From the NCBI GenBank assembly GCA_002390825.1, contig DGQR01000143.1:1-15174 (forward strand): a DNA stretch of 15,174 nucleotides, in the 5' to 3' direction. Both the position numbers and the translations under genes were made by a program. The stretch's first letter is position 1. Each line of letters begins with the position of its first letter. The notes beneath the pieces were generated by a model. That model saw only the letters and a program-made list of their open reading frames with translations, was not told the DNA's origin and ran no database searches. Source of the DNA: Rhodoferax sp. UBA4409 (GTDB lineage Bacteria; Pseudomonadota; Gammaproteobacteria; Burkholderiales; Burkholderiaceae_C). This document shows, piece after piece, positions 13,660-15,174 of the stretch.

Positions 13660-15174
13660 ATGGATTCCGAAAAACCCCCATTTCGCCGCAGCCAAGCATG
13701 GTTCGGCCGCCAGGACCGCGATGGTTTTGTGCACCGTAGCTGGATCAAGAACCAAGGCTATCCGCACGACTTGCTGGATGGCCGCCCGATCATCGGCATT
13801 TGTAACACCTGGAGCGAATTAACCCCTTGCAATGGCCACTTCCGTGAGTTGGCTGAATTCGTCAAGCGCGGGGTGTATGAAGCCGGCGGGTTCCCACTCG
13901 AATTTCCGGTGATGTCGCTGGGTGAAACCCAGCTGCGCCCCACGGCCATGTTGTTCCGCAATCTGGCATCGATGGATGTTGAAGAAAGTATCCGTGGCAA
14001 CCCGATTGATGGCGTGGTGCTGCTCATGGGTTGTGACAAGACAACACCCTCATTGATGATGGGTGCGGCCAGCTGTGACCTGCCGACCATCGGTTTGTCG
14101 GGCGGCCCTATGCTCAACGGCAAGTTCCGTGGGAAAGATGTGGGCTCCGGCACGGGTGTCTGGCAAATGTCGGAAATGGTGCGCGCCGGTGAGATGACGA
14201 TGGCGGAGTTTTCGTCTTGCGAGAGCGACATGCACCGTTCCAGCGGCACCTGCATGACGATGGGAACTGCGTCCACCATGGCCAGCATGGTGGAAGCGCT
14301 GGGCATGGCACTGCCTGAAAATGCAGCCATTCCTGCCGCAGATACACGCCGCAAACGCCTGGCTCAATTAACAGGCCGCCGCATCGTAGAAATGGTCAAG
14401 CAAGACATCAAGATGTCGCAGATCATGACGCGACAGGCGTTTGAGAATGCCATCCGCACCAATGCGGCAATCGGTGGCTCCACCAACGCAGTCATTCACT
14501 TGCTGGCGATTGCAGGGCGCATCGGCGTCGACCTGAAGCTCGAAGACTTCGACAAGCTGGGTTCGGAAGTCAACAACATCTTGAACCTGCAACCGTCGGG
14601 CAAGTACCTGATGGAAGATTTTTGCTACGCCGGCGGCTTGCCCGCAGTGATGCGCGAAATTTTGCCGATGCTGCACGGAGATGCGCTCACAGTAAACGGA
14701 AAAACCATCCGTGAAAACGTGGCCAACGCCCCTTGCTACAACCGCGACGTGATCAAAACTGTCGACGATCCTTTCATGCCGGCAGCTGGCATTGCGGTGG
14801 TCCGTGGCAATCTGGCCCCCAACGGCGCCGTGATCAAACCGTCTGCCGCGTCCAAGCATTTGCTGCAGCACCGTGGGCCCGCCGTGGTGTTTGAATCGAT
14901 TGAAGAGTTCCACGCCAAGATTGATGATCCTGACCTGGACATCGATGAAAACAGCGTCATGGTGTTGAAGAACTGTGGCCCGCGCGGTTACCCCGGCATG
15001 GCGGAAGTCGGCAACATGCCCCTGCCACCCAAGGTGCTCAAAAAGGGCATCACCGATATGGTGCGCATTTCCGATGCGCGCATGAGTGGCACCGCTTATG
15101 GCACGACGGTTTTGCACACTTCTCCGGAAGCGGCGGCTGGCGGCCCGTTGGCCGTGGTGCAAAACGGCGACATG
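13660..15174 (+). CDS. araC: L-arabonate dehydratase (IlvD/Edd family), 3'-truncated by the window end
   Basis: The enzyme removes water from L-arabonate to give L-2-keto-3-deoxyarabonate, using a [2Fe-2S] cluster and Mg2+. The frame is open from the ATG at 13660 to the window end: 505 codons of about 580 usual for the family. Three cysteines match the cluster ligands known from the Rhizobium leguminosarum enzyme (Cys59/127/200) with a constant offset of 2: C57 in NTWSELTPCN, C125 in MGCDKTTPS and C198 in SSGTC. K127 follows as the Mg-binding lysine. The proposed catalytic serine is in DARMSGTAYGT (S476). The start MDSEKPPFRRSQAWFGRQDR resembles sugar-acid dehydratases rather than IlvD. D-xylonate, D-fuconate or D-galactonate are possible other substrates. 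AGAGG seven bases before ATG supports the start. The symbol follows Azospirillum naming, not the E. coli regulator AraC. Confidence 0.92.
   Translation, partial: MDSEKPPFRRSQAWFGRQDRDGFVHRSWIKNQGYPHDLLDGRPIIGICNTWSELTPCNGHFRELAEFVKRGVYEAGGFPLEFPVMSLGETQLRPTAMLFRNLASMDVEESIRGNPIDGVVLLMGCDKTTPSLMMGAASCDLPTIGLSGGPMLNGKFRGKDVGSGTGVWQMSEMVRAGEMTMAEFSSCESDMHRSSGTCMTMGTASTMASMVEALGMALPENAAIPAADTRRKRLAQLTGRRIVEMVKQDIKMSQIMTRQAFENAIRTNAAIGGSTNAVIHLLAIAGRIGVDLKLEDFDKLGSEVNNILNLQPSGKYLMEDFCYAGGLPAVMREILPMLHGDALTVNGKTIRENVANAPCYNRDVIKTVDDPFMPAAGIAVVRGNLAPNGAVIKPSAASKHLLQHRGPAVVFESIEEFHAKIDDPDLDIDENSVMVLKNCGPRGYPGMAEVGNMPLPPKVLKKGITDMVRISDARMSGTAYGTTVLHTSPEAAAGGPLAVVQNGDM

Noticed and set aside
1..15174. 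CRISPR arrays, tRNA/rRNA genes, insertion sequences, toxin-antitoxin or phage-defence genes
   Set aside because: Looked for and not seen: no regularly spaced repeats, no cloverleaf or rRNA sequence, no transposase or terminal inverted repeats, and every sizeable frame is explained by metabolic or regulatory genes.

Overview
The window reads as a chromosomal segment of a betaproteobacterium, most likely of the Comamonadaceae (a Rhodoferax-like genus). This placement is inferred from moderate-to-high GC, compact gene spacing and the closest remembered protein families; no database search was possible. No RNA genes, insertion sequences, CRISPR arrays or phage genes are visible, and no gap between genes exceeds 150 bases.

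The left part (1-2924) is a mixed housekeeping block. The 3' end of a class I DAHP synthase gene (aromatic amino acid synthesis, + strand) abuts, stop to stop, a cyanase gene (cynS, - strand). Upstream of cynS on the same strand are a FliA-like sigma-70 family sigma factor and an AIM24/TIGR00266 family protein. A strong rho-independent terminator at 3000-3025 separates this block from the sugar region.

The main part (3051-15174) is a catabolic island for L-arabinose, and possibly related sugars such as D-galactose or D-fucose, by the non-phosphorylative (oxidative) route. A seven-gene - strand operon starts at 11613: chvE (periplasmic sugar-binding protein), gguA (ABC ATPase), gguB (permease), L-2-keto-3-deoxyarabonate dehydratase, a Gfo/Idh/MocA oxidoreductase, alpha-ketoglutaric semialdehyde dehydrogenase, and a second chvE-like binding protein that closes the operon before the terminator. 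A 9-bp hairpin with a T-run between chvE and gguA probably attenuates transcription, giving more binding protein than transporter core.

Divergent from chvE is a LysR-type regulator of the GbpR type. Beyond it lie a divergent pair: an SDR sugar 1-dehydrogenase (- strand) and an IlvD/Edd-family L-arabonate dehydratase (+ strand, cut off by the window end).

Together the genes give the route: uptake by ChvE-GguAB; oxidation of the sugar to the lactone (SDR or Gfo/Idh/MocA enzyme); lactone hydrolysis (no lactonase gene in the window); L-arabonate to L-2-keto-3-deoxyarabonate (IlvD/Edd enzyme); then to alpha-ketoglutaric semialdehyde (DHDPS-family dehydratase); then to 2-oxoglutarate (aldehyde dehydrogenase), which enters the TCA cycle. 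The pathway itself is known. The points deserving a second look are the two bookend ChvE paralogues, the unassigned oxidoreductase, a shared promoter element, the divergent sigma factor and two RNA hairpins.
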